Shown piece by piece: positions 7,764-15,500 of a stretch of 27,688 bases of DNA (positions are counted from its first letter, which is position 1; every line of letters begins with the position of its first letter). The translations under genes and the position numbers were made by a program. The stretch is from Phocaeicola_A sp963643925 (GTDB lineage: Bacteria > Bacteroidota > Bacteroidia > Bacteroidales > Bacteroidaceae): assembly GCA_963643925.1 (NCBI GenBank), contig CAVINS010000050.1, positions 1 through 27,688 on the forward strand, read 5' to 3'. The notes under the pieces are model-generated. The model saw nothing but the letters and a program-made list of their open reading frames with translations. It was not told the DNA's origin and did no database searches.

Positions 7764-9701
7764 TTAGTCGTTTCCCATCTCTTCTTCCTCGATTATCAAC
7801 CGGAGCTTACATTGGGTCATGTCATAGTATCCGGATACGCTGTAGTTATAGGAAATATCCTCCATGAAACTCTCCCTCCTATAGATGCATGAATGCACCA
7901 TGTTCCCGTCGTCACTTGGTCCTTCGGGGTTCACCAAACCCGCATAGTCTCTCCATCCGTCCGTATATCCTTGATCGTCATACAGGTCAACGCACAACTC
8001 GCTCTTGTTGGACTCTGGCTCAATGGAACCTTGCTCGGAGGCATACATCCACTGCATCAGTGTAGGCAGACGGAATATGCAGGACGAAACCGCATTCAGC
8101 TTCTCGATGAAGTCTTTGGCTGTGCTTGCCGAGAAGTCATCCGTTTCCAACAGCTTCCATTCCTCCTCCGTCACGGGAGTCGTCATGATGTAATAGTTGG
8201 TGAGCTCTACGGTTATAGGATCGGAACCACCAACCCCATAGAAACCTTGTTCGCCGGTACCTGGAATATCGAACTCACTGCCCAGTACCAAAGTTAACCT
8301 TTCCTTGATGCTCTTAGCCACTTTCTGGGCATTCTCCTTCTTCTGGAGTTCCTCCTTGGCCTTCATTTCTGCCATCTCGGCTTCCCATTCCGCCTGTTCT
8401 GCTTGCGCTTTTGCGTTTTCATAGACGGGGATAGCTATCGCGATAACCGTCAAGGCGACGGCCATGGCTATCACGCTGGTCCACATCCATTTCAACGATA
8501 CCTTCTGAGGCTCCTTGAATTTGTTCAAGTCTATACTCGTGGTGGCATCTGCTTCGCCATAATCGCAGTAACGCTTGGCATTTGAGTTCCTTATCAGCTT
8601 GGCGCACTCGCGCACCACGGTGATGTATGCGTCAATCTTACTGTTTCCCTCGTTCATGACCTTGTACAGTTTCCATAGGATGAATATGGCGATGGCGCTG
8701 CACACAGTAATCACTATTCCCGGGAAGTCGAAAAACGTGCCCCATCTTCCACTAAAATGATAAACGGTAAGACCAAATGTGGTAATCAGTAGGGTAAACA
8801 AGAGAAAGAAACTAATGATTGTCGAGAAGATATCTCTCTTTCTCTCTTTTATTTCGTTATCATGCTTCTTGGTATCTTCATCCTTCGGAACGGTGATTTC
8901 GTAAGGGTTCGGCCGGTCGCCACGCAACACCGCGCCGTAGGTCTGTCCTCCGTATTCGTAGGAAACCAGCCAGATGGGGACGTACACTTCCGTACCGTCG
9001 CCCTCTTTGCTCCACGATGCCGACTGGGAGAATTGTTGGTTAGGACTTGGAGCCTGACGATAGGCTGCCGAATAGGCCAGGTCCTCTATGATAGGCTTGG
9101 CCACGCTGTTCCAGCTGACAAGCGGCTCCTTCTCGAAGGGGATAAGTTGTGCGTCTTCATCCACCAGCGATTGGTCGAAGGGGACGGAGTTGTTGTAGTT
9201 CTTGGAGTCGTAGCGATCTGCGCTCAACAGGTTCGGGTCGGACGAACAGAGGATGTCGAACCGTCCTGCGGCAGTACCGCTGGCCGGATGGTACTCCTTT
9301 TCGTAGTAGGTCTCCGTCTTCGGCTTTCCGTCCTTATAGACGGTACGTTCCTTCCTCACTTCAATCACTTGTGTGCAGCTCCACGACGATTGGAAGGAGC
9401 CCACGAAGTTGTACATTGGGAAGAATCCCTTGATGGCTTTGAAGTTCTCCATTTTCTCGAACACATCCAATGGCACGTAATTGGTATCAATCAATTTGTC
9501 CATCACCATGCTCTTGATGTTCTCCTCTTTTATGTCGGGGTCGAAGGGTATAATGCGGCGGGTCGATGCGTTTGCATTGCCCGCAGTCGAATTACTGACA
9601 CTCGGACGAGTCAAGGGTATCTTCGCTCCGCAATAATCGCAGACCTCGCCTGCTGTTCCTGGTGCTCCACATTGTGGACAGGTCTCAATTCTATTGTTCA
9701 T
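7764..9701 (-). CDS. Zinc-ribbon membrane protein with degenerate FGE/sulfatase-modifying-like C-terminal domain
   Basis: The protein is 645 aa. An N-terminal zinc ribbon uses C8, C11, C21 and C24 (CPQC and CDYC). A soluble region (about 45-285) with a paired-strand fold of unknown family follows. Predicted membrane helices lie at about 294-316, 325-347 and 405-428. A charged, probably coiled-coil segment spans about 429-465 (AKAQAEQAEWEAEMAEMKAK). The last 165 residues show hallmarks of the formylglycine-generating-enzyme fold: YYIMTTPVTEEEW, FRLPTLMQWMYAS and a terminal LRLIIEE. Catalytic cysteines of a true FGE are not evident, so a binding role is more likely. This is the first gene of the operon with the SPFH-GYF_2 protein. 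The assignment of the last domain rests on three short motifs. Confidence 0.72.
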   Translation of the reverse strand: MNNRIETCPQCGAPGTAGEVCDYCGAKIPLTRPSVSNSTAGNANASTRRIIPFDPDIKEENIKSMVMDKLIDTNYVPLDVFEKMENFKAIKGFFPMYNFVGSFQSSWSCTQVIEVRKERTVYKDGKPKTETYYEKEYHPASGTAAGRFDILCSSDPNLLSADRYDSKNYNNSVPFDQSLVDEDAQLIPFEKEPLVSWNSVAKPIIEDLAYSAAYRQAPSPNQQFSQSASWSKEGDGTEVYVPIWLVSYEYGGQTYGAVLRGDRPNPYEITVPKDEDTKKHDNEIKERKRDIFSTIISFFLLFTLLITTFGLTVYHFSGRWGTFFDFPGIVITVCSAIAIFILWKLYKVMNEGNSKIDAYITVVRECAKLIRNSNAKRYCDYGEADATTSIDLNKFKEPQKVSLKWMWTSVIAMAVALTVIAIAIPVYENAKAQAEQAEWEAEMAEMKAKEELQKKENAQKVAKSIKERLTLVLGSEFDIPGTGEQGFYGVGGSDPITVELTNYYIMTTPVTEEEWKLLETDDFSASTAKDFIEKLNAVSSCIFRLPTLMQWMYASEQGSIEPESNKSELCVDLYDDQGYTDGWRDYAGLVNPEGPSDDGNMVHSCIYRRESFMEDISYNYSVSGYYDMTQCKLRLIIEEEEMGND

Positions 9702-9844
9702 ATAGTTGTTCTTTTGTGACTATCAAGCTGATTGGCAGAACTGATGACATCGGGTGACATCATAGCTCTTCGGATAAACCGATGGCCTCTTCCTGGCGCA
9801 TCCCTTCTATGGATGGCGCTGATGGAAAGATGTCTTTTAGGCTG

Positions 9845-9852
9845 CAAAAATA
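9845..9852 (-). promoter_or_regulatory. -7 box TATTTTTG for the zinc-ribbon/SPFH operon
   Basis: The plus-strand sequence CAAAAATA at 9845-9852 reads TATTTTTG on the minus strand and fits TAnnTTTG. Transcription would start near 9838, leaving a leader of about 137 nt before the start codon at 9701. No clear -33 TTTG is seen at the expected distance. Confidence 0.4.
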
Positions 9853-9928
9853 TACAATTCGGCCGAGTTATATGACGCACTTGTGCGTAAAAGTGTCATA
9901 ATCTCAGCGTTGAACAGCATCATGTCCT

Positions 9929-10245
9929 CTATGCGGAGGATGGGGAAGTTAACTGGCCCTTAGCCTCGTAGCCGTCGAGCAGGGTCCAACCCTCTCCGCG
10001 TAAATCTTTGTTCCCGTCAGAGTATATCCTGTCTTACTCATAGCGTAAGGTCTTCTCCACATAGATCTCATAGCCATAGAGCCTTACGCCTACACCATTA
10101 GTAAGGAAGACAGCGACTTCACAAAGGAACCTGTGCCGGGGTCGGCCGTGCCACCTGTGTGGTACTGGATGGCGAAGATGCGGTACTTATTATGATAGTC
10201 GGGAGTCCACTGCTTACGCCACTCAGTGATGTTTGCTGCCCAGTA
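9929..10245 (-). pseudogene. Degraded coding remnant, family not recognised
   Basis: On the minus strand, 10245-10090 reads as 51 sense codons with protein-like composition (YWAANITEWRKQWTPDYHNK, then YRIFAIQYHTGG) before a TAG. A second frame from about 10108 continues in the same style (LYGYEIYVEKTLRYE), meets a TAA at 10034-10036, then reads on (GEGWTLLDGYEAKG) to a TAG at 9929. One frameshift and one nonsense codon would join these pieces into a single protein. I cannot name the family. It adjoins the broken ATPase at 10335, so the whole 9900-10870 stretch looks like a decay zone. Nothing else was recognised between 9853 and 10334. Confidence 0.35.
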
Positions 10246-10334
10246 GATTTATCGGCTGTCTCTTGTGTCGTATCCATAAATGCACTATCTTCGCCATTAC
10301 AATAAAGTTGTAACGTAAAAGTTGTAATCGGCGT

Positions 10335-10867
10335 ATGACACAGAATGTAAGGAAGTTGGCGAACCCGTTCGTCTTCCAAGGGTACGAAAGCCCCGAGTAC
10401 TTTTGCGACAGGCAGGCAGAGACCGACTCGCTCTTGTCGCACTTGAAGAACGGGAGGAACGTGACCCTCATCTCTCCCCGTAGGATGGGAAAGACGGGAC
10501 TGATAAAGAACACCTTCTATTATCTGACACAGGAGGACAAGAATACTTCTTGTTTGTACCTCAACATCTATGCCACCAAGAATCTCTCCGATTTCGTGGA
10601 GCAGCTGGGAGCTGTAGTCCTCAATGACCTTGTGCGCAAGAACGTCTCCTTCATCGAGAACCAGTTCGCTTTGCTAAAGACGATAGCCAAAGAGGGCATC
10701 GTGTCGCAGCCCACTGCCGGCAGTCTCATCAAAAAGCATCGCCTCTGTGGCGCCAGCAGTGTCAAGGCCGCCCTCAATGTGCTCGAGGACAAGTAACTGT
10801 TTACCGTAAGCCCGAAGGCTATGTCATCTACGACCGCTTCATGGATATGTGGCTAAAACGGCTTTGA
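10335..10867 (+). pseudogene. AAA-type ATPase (archaeal ATPase/ORC-like family) remnant with deletion, nonsense codon and frameshift
   Basis: The first 153 codons stay open. They begin with ANPFVFQGYESPEYFCDRQ and a Walker A motif in SPRRMGKTGLI, as in the abundant Bacteroides ATP-binding proteins of about 370-390 aa. After VVLNDLVRKNV (around 10650) the reading jumps directly to the C-terminal segment ENQFALLKTIAKEG. The Walker B/sensor part and most of the winged-helix region, roughly 200 codons, are therefore missing. At 10794 the expected GAA of 'DKELVYR' reads TAA, and one base is lost just after it. In the shifted frame the usual C-terminus continues (VYRKPEGYVIYDRF, then MWLKRL) and stops at 10865-10867. 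Three independent lesions mark it as non-functional. The intact-family comparison is from memory. Confidence 0.8.
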
Positions 10868-10932
10868 TGGAGAGTTTCCATTCATCATCTCTTTTCAGTT
10901 GAATTACAAAATGTTTATCTTAAATCCAGGTT

Positions 10933-12657
10933 ATGAGGCATTTGTTTATACTCTTCTTTTTATTATTGTTTCAGCCCTTGTGGTCTTCTCCTTATGGAAC
11001 TAATATTGAAAAACTACTGAATCGTCTCGACTCAATTATTGGTTGTAAAGATGCTTTTCTGAAAATCAAGGAACAGAAAATAGAGCAACTTCGCATGCAG
11101 TCGTTCCACGTACATACAGATGAGGAAAGGTATTGGGTGAACAAGAGATTTTATGACGAGTATTTTGTCTATAATGCTGACTCTGCCATGGTCTATGCGA
11201 ACACAAATTTAGAGATATCCAATCGATTGAACCGTAAAGACTGGCTAGCCGAGTGGCGGATAAAGAAATCTTTTCTGCTATCGGCCACTGGATTACTGAA
11301 AGAAGCACAAGATGTGTTGTATGGCATTGATGGAAAACAACTTTCACATGACCTCCAAATAGAGTATTATGGCCAGATGATGTATCTATATTCTCATTTA
11401 GGTCAGTATTCAAGACACGATATGGGGAGCTTCAGTCAAGGATACTATGAAACGGAAAGCATCTATACCGATTCAATTTATGCTGCACTCATCCCCGAGG
11501 ACCCTTATTATTTATGGTATAAAGGATGGAAGTTCTTGGGTGCTGATGGTGAGCGCGAGGTGATTCGTGAGCTGAAAGAAGTGGTTGATGACTCACCTAT
11601 GGAATCGAGACGTGAAGCCATGGACGCTTACATCTTAGCTCGATTGTGTCGCGAAGAGGGGCTTTCCGAGGATTATGTGAAGTATCTGATTTATTCCGCG
11701 ATGGCCGATGTCCGTACTGTGAATCGAGACATCGCTTCCTTGGAGGAGCTCGCCAAGTCTTTGTTTGAAATGGGTGATATTGACCATTCATACATTTACA
11801 TCAATTATTGCCTTCAGAATGCACAACTTTATCGTAATAGAGTGCGTGTGATAGGCATATCCGAGGTTCAAAATGCTATTCATAAGGCTTATCAAGAACG
11901 AAATCGAAAGCAGGAGGTGTATCTGCGTACATGCTTGACTGTTGTTAGCATACTCTCCGTAATATTACTGATTGCAGTCTTCTTTATTTATAAACAACTG
12001 AGGAATCAAGCCCGTTCACGTCACCAGTTGAATGAAGCAAATGAGTTACTGGATAAGCGTATTGATGAACTGTCACAGGCCCATACGCAATTGACAGAGA
12101 TGAATGTAGAATTGGAATCGGTAAACGAACAACTGAAGTCCGTTAATCTTCAGTTGAAGGAGGCCATTATCCAGTTGCGTGAATCGAACTATGTGAAGGA
12201 GGAATACATTGGCTATGTCTTCTCCATCTGCTCCAACTATATCAGCAAACTTGATGAATTCCGCAAGACGATAAACCGAAAATTAAAGGCTAAACAGATT
12301 GATGAGGTGAAGACGTTGACTGATACACCCACTTTGGCCCAAAATGAATTAAAGGAGTTTTATCATAGTTTCGATGCAATCTTCTTGCACGTTTATCCAG
12401 ACTTCGTAGGGGATTTCAATGCTTTGTTGCAACCGGAAGAAAGAATCGTACTGAAAGAAGGCGAACTATTGAATACCGAACTTCGTATTTATGCTTTGGT
12501 TCGTTTGGGTATCAATGACAGTGTGAAGATAGCCGAGTTCCTTCATTGTTCACCGCAAACGGTGTACAACTATAGGCTGAGAACGCGCAATAAAGCTATT
12601 ATACCGAAAGATGAGTTTGTCAAAACCATTCGCTTATTGGGTAAAATGCAGGAATAG
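10933..12657 (+). CDS. SusR-like membrane-spanning transcriptional regulator (DUF6377 type)
   Basis: The protein is 574 aa. A signal peptide (to about residue 19) leads into a periplasmic sensor region rich in helical, TPR-like repeats (about 25-325). One transmembrane helix lies at about 334-356 (VVSILSVILLIAVFFIYKQL). A long cytoplasmic coiled coil follows (about 360-425, with repeated LESVNEQLKSVNLQLKE). A C-terminal LuxR/SusR-like helix-turn-helix lies at about 530-556 (KIAEFLHCSPQTVYNYRLR). This is the layout of SusR, the maltooligosaccharide-responsive regulator of the Bacteroides thetaiotaomicron sus operon. It stands immediately upstream of the PUL enzymes on the same strand, with no hybrid two-component system or ECF-sigma/anti-sigma pair present. 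It is therefore the likely local activator, sensing an oligosaccharide in the periplasm. The ligand is unknown. Confidence 0.82.
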   Translation: MRHLFILFFLLLFQPLWSSPYGTNIEKLLNRLDSIIGCKDAFLKIKEQKIEQLRMQSFHVHTDEERYWVNKRFYDEYFVYNADSAMVYANTNLEISNRLNRKDWLAEWRIKKSFLLSATGLLKEAQDVLYGIDGKQLSHDLQIEYYGQMMYLYSHLGQYSRHDMGSFSQGYYETESIYTDSIYAALIPEDPYYLWYKGWKFLGADGEREVIRELKEVVDDSPMESRREAMDAYILARLCREEGLSEDYVKYLIYSAMADVRTVNRDIASLEELAKSLFEMGDIDHSYIYINYCLQNAQLYRNRVRVIGISEVQNAIHKAYQERNRKQEVYLRTCLTVVSILSVILLIAVFFIYKQLRNQARSRHQLNEANELLDKRIDELSQAHTQLTEMNVELESVNEQLKSVNLQLKEAIIQLRESNYVKEEYIGYVFSICSNYISKLDEFRKTINRKLKAKQIDEVKTLTDTPTLAQNELKEFYHSFDAIFLHVYPDFVGDFNALLQPEERIVLKEGELLNTELRIYALVRLGINDSVKIAEFLHCSPQTVYNYRLRTRNKAIIPKDEFVKTIRLLGKMQE

Positions 12658-12659
12658 GC

Positions 12660-12695
12660 CGTTAAAACGTTCTCAATGAGAGCTTACTTTTTTGC
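12660..12695 (+). terminator. Weak terminator candidate after the regulator gene
   Basis: A short self-complementary stretch (CTCAATGAG with flanking T/A) just after the regulator stop codon is followed by a T-rich run (TTACTTTTTTG). The stem is only four or five pairs, so this is a weak candidate. It would separate the regulator from the enzyme operon that starts from the promoter at 12796. Confidence 0.25.
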
Positions 12696-12795
12696 GATAG
12701 GCCTCAGATGTAAGGTTCAGAGTGATAGCGAAATGCGTTTTCGTATAGTTTACTTCACGTCCTTACTTTCCCATAAAATATAGTTTTACTTTTCC

Positions 12796-12803
12796 TACAT
12801 TTG
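12796..12803 (+). promoter_or_regulatory. -7 box TACATTTG of the PUL enzyme operon
   Basis: TACATTTG fits TAnnTTTG and lies 28 bp before the GH2 start codon. That predicts transcription from about 12810 with a leader near 20 nt. No good -33 element is seen, which is usual for promoters that need an activator such as the SusR-like protein encoded just upstream. Confidence 0.5.
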
Positions 12804-12830
12804 TTGGAAATTAAAGCTAACTAAGATAGG

Positions 12831-15488
12831 ATGAAAAACATTAACCTGATTTGGAAAAGACTGCAGTCACATATGTTTCTGTTCCTGCTTCTTCTTATAC
12901 CTTTTGAAGCAGTTGCCCAGCGTGAAGTCCATACCATCAATGACGGGTGGCGGTTCTTTAAGGGGGATTGTCCCGAATCTGCACAACCCACGTGGGATGA
13001 CAGTCAGTGGACGGCAGTTCATCTGCCACACACCTGGAACACGGATGCCTATGAGATGACGGACTATTACCAAGGCAAGGGGTGGTACCGACGGGCTCTG
13101 GACATACCTGCTTCGTGGAAAGAGAAACATGTGTTTCTGAAACTGGATGCCGCATCGAAGTATGCCGATGTCTTTCTGAATGGGAAACTTATAGGGAACC
13201 ATGCCGGAGGATACACGGCTTGCACTTTCGACATAACGGATTATATCTCGTTCGATACGCCCAATGTGTTGGCTCTCTGTGTGAACAACGCACGACAGGA
13301 TATTGCTCCCATCTCGGCCGACTTCACTTTCTTTGGTGGTGTGTACCGCGATGTGTGGCTTATGGCTGTTCCCCGTCAGCATTTCACGCTGACGGATTAT
13401 GGTTCGGATGGAGTGTTTGTTCGTGCAGACTGTCAGTCGGACGAGGAAGGAAGTGTCGTTGTACGAGGTTCTGTCAAGAATGAGGACGTATCCCTGAGCA
13501 AGCTACAATTGGTCTGTTCCGTGTACCATCCGGATGGACATTTGGTAAACACCTTCAAGAAGAATATAAAGGTAAAGGCCGGAGAGGCTTGCTCTTTCGA
13601 AGAGACATTGGTCACTGTTACTCATCCCGAACTTTGGACGCCCGAGACGCCTGCGCTTTACCGGGTGGAAACCACGTTGCGCAATGCCCATACACAGGCA
13701 TTGCTAGACAAGTTGGAACATTATACCGCCTTCCGCTATTTCCATTTCAATGCACAGAAGGGATTCTTCCTGAACGGAAAGCCCTACAAACTGCGTGGTA
13801 TGTGCCGCCATCAGGACCAACAGCCTATAGGCGTGGCACTGTCGGACGAGATGCACCGTCGTGACTTCCGGCTGATGAAAGAGTTGGGAACGAACTTCAT
13901 CCGCATATCCCACTATCCGCAGGACGAAGCCCTGTTGGAGATGTGTGACCGTCAGGGAATGTTCGTATGGGAGGAGATACCTATTATAAATCTTGTACCC
14001 GACACCCCGGGATTTGCCGATAACTGTGAGCAGAATTTGCGTGAGATGATTCGACAGCATTATAACCATCCGTCGGTCATCGCCTGGGGGTACATGAACG
14101 AAATCTTCCTTGAAACTTTACGGAGATATAAGACACAAGACGTATTAAATCCTGTGAAAGAACGGACATTGGAATTAGCCGAACGATTAGAACGTGTATT
14201 GAAAGAAGAGGATTGTACACGTGTCAGTGTCATTGCCTTTCATGGAAGTAACTACTATAATGAGTCCGGATTGGGTGATCTTGTCGATGTAGTAGGATGG
14301 AACCTTTATAGCGGTTGGTATGGGGGAAATCTTGAGGGATTTGAACAATTTCTTGACAATCAGCAGAAGAATTATCCTACTCATCCCGTCATTATCAGTG
14401 AATACGGAGCAGGGTCGGACAAACGGCTACACTCTACAGCTCCTCGCACCTTCGATTTCAGTTGCGAATATCAGCAAATCTTTTTGGAACATTATCTCCC
14501 GGTGTTGGAGAATATGCCCTTTGTATGCGGCAGCTCCCACTGGAACTTCATTGATTTCTCGTCTGCCGTGCGTGGCGAATCGATGCCACACATCAACAAC
14601 AAAGGATTGGTGCGTGCGGACCGCACTCCCAAGGATGTCTATTACTACTACCAAGCCATGTGGCGGAAGGACATCCCTGTTCTTCATATAGCCAGTCGAG
14701 ACTGGAACGTGCGTTGTGGCATTCAGGACAACCCAGACTCACCGGTGGTGTTGCCCGTCAAGGTCTATACAAACCTCCCCGAGGTGGAGCTGTTTGTGGA
14801 CGGCCGTTCGGTAGGTCGCAAGTGTGTGTCGAACTGCTTTGCTGTATTTGATGTTCCCTTCGAGGGAACAGAACCCTATCTGTCCGCTTCTGGACGGTTC
14901 GGAGACAAAGAGGTGCATGATGGAGTGCGTGTGCGCTATCAGTCAGTACCCTCACACTTGGCCGAGGCCGACTGGACAGACTTGGAATTGGCCATAAACG
15001 TGGGCAGCAACTGTTTCTTCACTTCCGATGAAAGCGGACTGACGTGGGTGCCCGACCGGAAGTACACCGAAGGAGGCTGGGGCTATGTAGGCGGAAAGGA
15101 GAAAACCACGCAAACCGAGATACACCTTACCGCAGACGGACCGCTCTATCAGACCATGCGGGAGAACATAGAAGAATATCGATTCGATGTACCTGCCGGC
15201 AGGTACGAAGTGGAACTCTTGTTTGCCGATCCGGATGGCACCACCGCCTCACCGGTATATCTGTTGGGAAAGACAGAAGAAAATACAAGGAATAAATGCA
15301 ATGTTTTTTCGGTTAGCATTGACGGACAGATGGTGGAAGAAGGTTTGTCACCAGCACGTGATGCCGGCTCATTCCATGCCGCGAAGCGTCGCTATGTGGT
15401 CAGTCACGAAGATGGTAGCTTAATGGTGGCATTTGGTCCTAAGGTTGGTAGGACCTATCTCTCTGGAATAAAAATCAGAAAAATATAA
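12831..15488 (+). CDS. GH2 glycoside hydrolase with DUF4982-like and malectin-like C-terminal domains
   Basis: The protein is 885 aa with a signal peptide ending near VAQ, so it is probably periplasmic. It has the GH2 order: sugar-binding jelly roll (about 35-205; HTWN and YYQGKGWYRR), Ig-like domain (about 210-310) and TIM barrel (about 315-600). The acid/base is E424 in AWGYMNE and the nucleophile is E524 in IISEYGAGSD. A DUF4982-like beta domain follows (about 620-700; VELFVDGRSVGRK). A malectin-like carbohydrate-binding domain occupies about 720-885 (INVGSNCFF, then FDVPAGRYEVELLFADPDG). GH2 covers beta-galactosidase, beta-glucuronidase and beta-mannosidase; the sequence does not decide among them, though the uronate enzymes next door make glucuronidase or galactosidase plausible. 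It is the first gene of the operon, 12 bp before the lyase-GH88 gene. The stretch between the two catalytic residues is more AT-rich than its flanks. Confidence 0.88.
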   Translation: MKNINLIWKRLQSHMFLFLLLLIPFEAVAQREVHTINDGWRFFKGDCPESAQPTWDDSQWTAVHLPHTWNTDAYEMTDYYQGKGWYRRALDIPASWKEKHVFLKLDAASKYADVFLNGKLIGNHAGGYTACTFDITDYISFDTPNVLALCVNNARQDIAPISADFTFFGGVYRDVWLMAVPRQHFTLTDYGSDGVFVRADCQSDEEGSVVVRGSVKNEDVSLSKLQLVCSVYHPDGHLVNTFKKNIKVKAGEACSFEETLVTVTHPELWTPETPALYRVETTLRNAHTQALLDKLEHYTAFRYFHFNAQKGFFLNGKPYKLRGMCRHQDQQPIGVALSDEMHRRDFRLMKELGTNFIRISHYPQDEALLEMCDRQGMFVWEEIPIINLVPDTPGFADNCEQNLREMIRQHYNHPSVIAWGYMNEIFLETLRRYKTQDVLNPVKERTLELAERLERVLKEEDCTRVSVIAFHGSNYYNESGLGDLVDVVGWNLYSGWYGGNLEGFEQFLDNQQKNYPTHPVIISEYGAGSDKRLHSTAPRTFDFSCEYQQIFLEHYLPVLENMPFVCGSSHWNFIDFSSAVRGESMPHINNKGLVRADRTPKDVYYYYQAMWRKDIPVLHIASRDWNVRCGIQDNPDSPVVLPVKVYTNLPEVELFVDGRSVGRKCVSNCFAVFDVPFEGTEPYLSASGRFGDKEVHDGVRVRYQSVPSHLAEADWTDLELAINVGSNCFFTSDESGLTWVPDRKYTEGGWGYVGGKEKTTQTEIHLTADGPLYQTMRENIEEYRFDVPAGRYEVELLFADPDGTTASPVYLLGKTEENTRNKCNVFSVSIDGQMVEEGLSPARDAGSFHAAKRRYVVSHEDGSLMVAFGPKVGRTYLSGIKIRKI

Positions 15489-15500
15489 TAACCTAAAGAC

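Noticed and set aside
8862..9719. 285-codon plus-strand open frame opposite the zinc-ribbon gene
   Set aside because: It is antisense to a protein with clear zinc-ribbon, membrane and FGE-like features, and its translation is low-complexity R/V/H/C-rich as expected of a shadow.
10119..10513. Minus-strand frames of 107 and 96 codons overlapping the ATPase remnant
   Set aside because: The opposite strand carries the recognisable P-loop. The protein-like minus-strand remnant at 9929-10245 is in a different frame.
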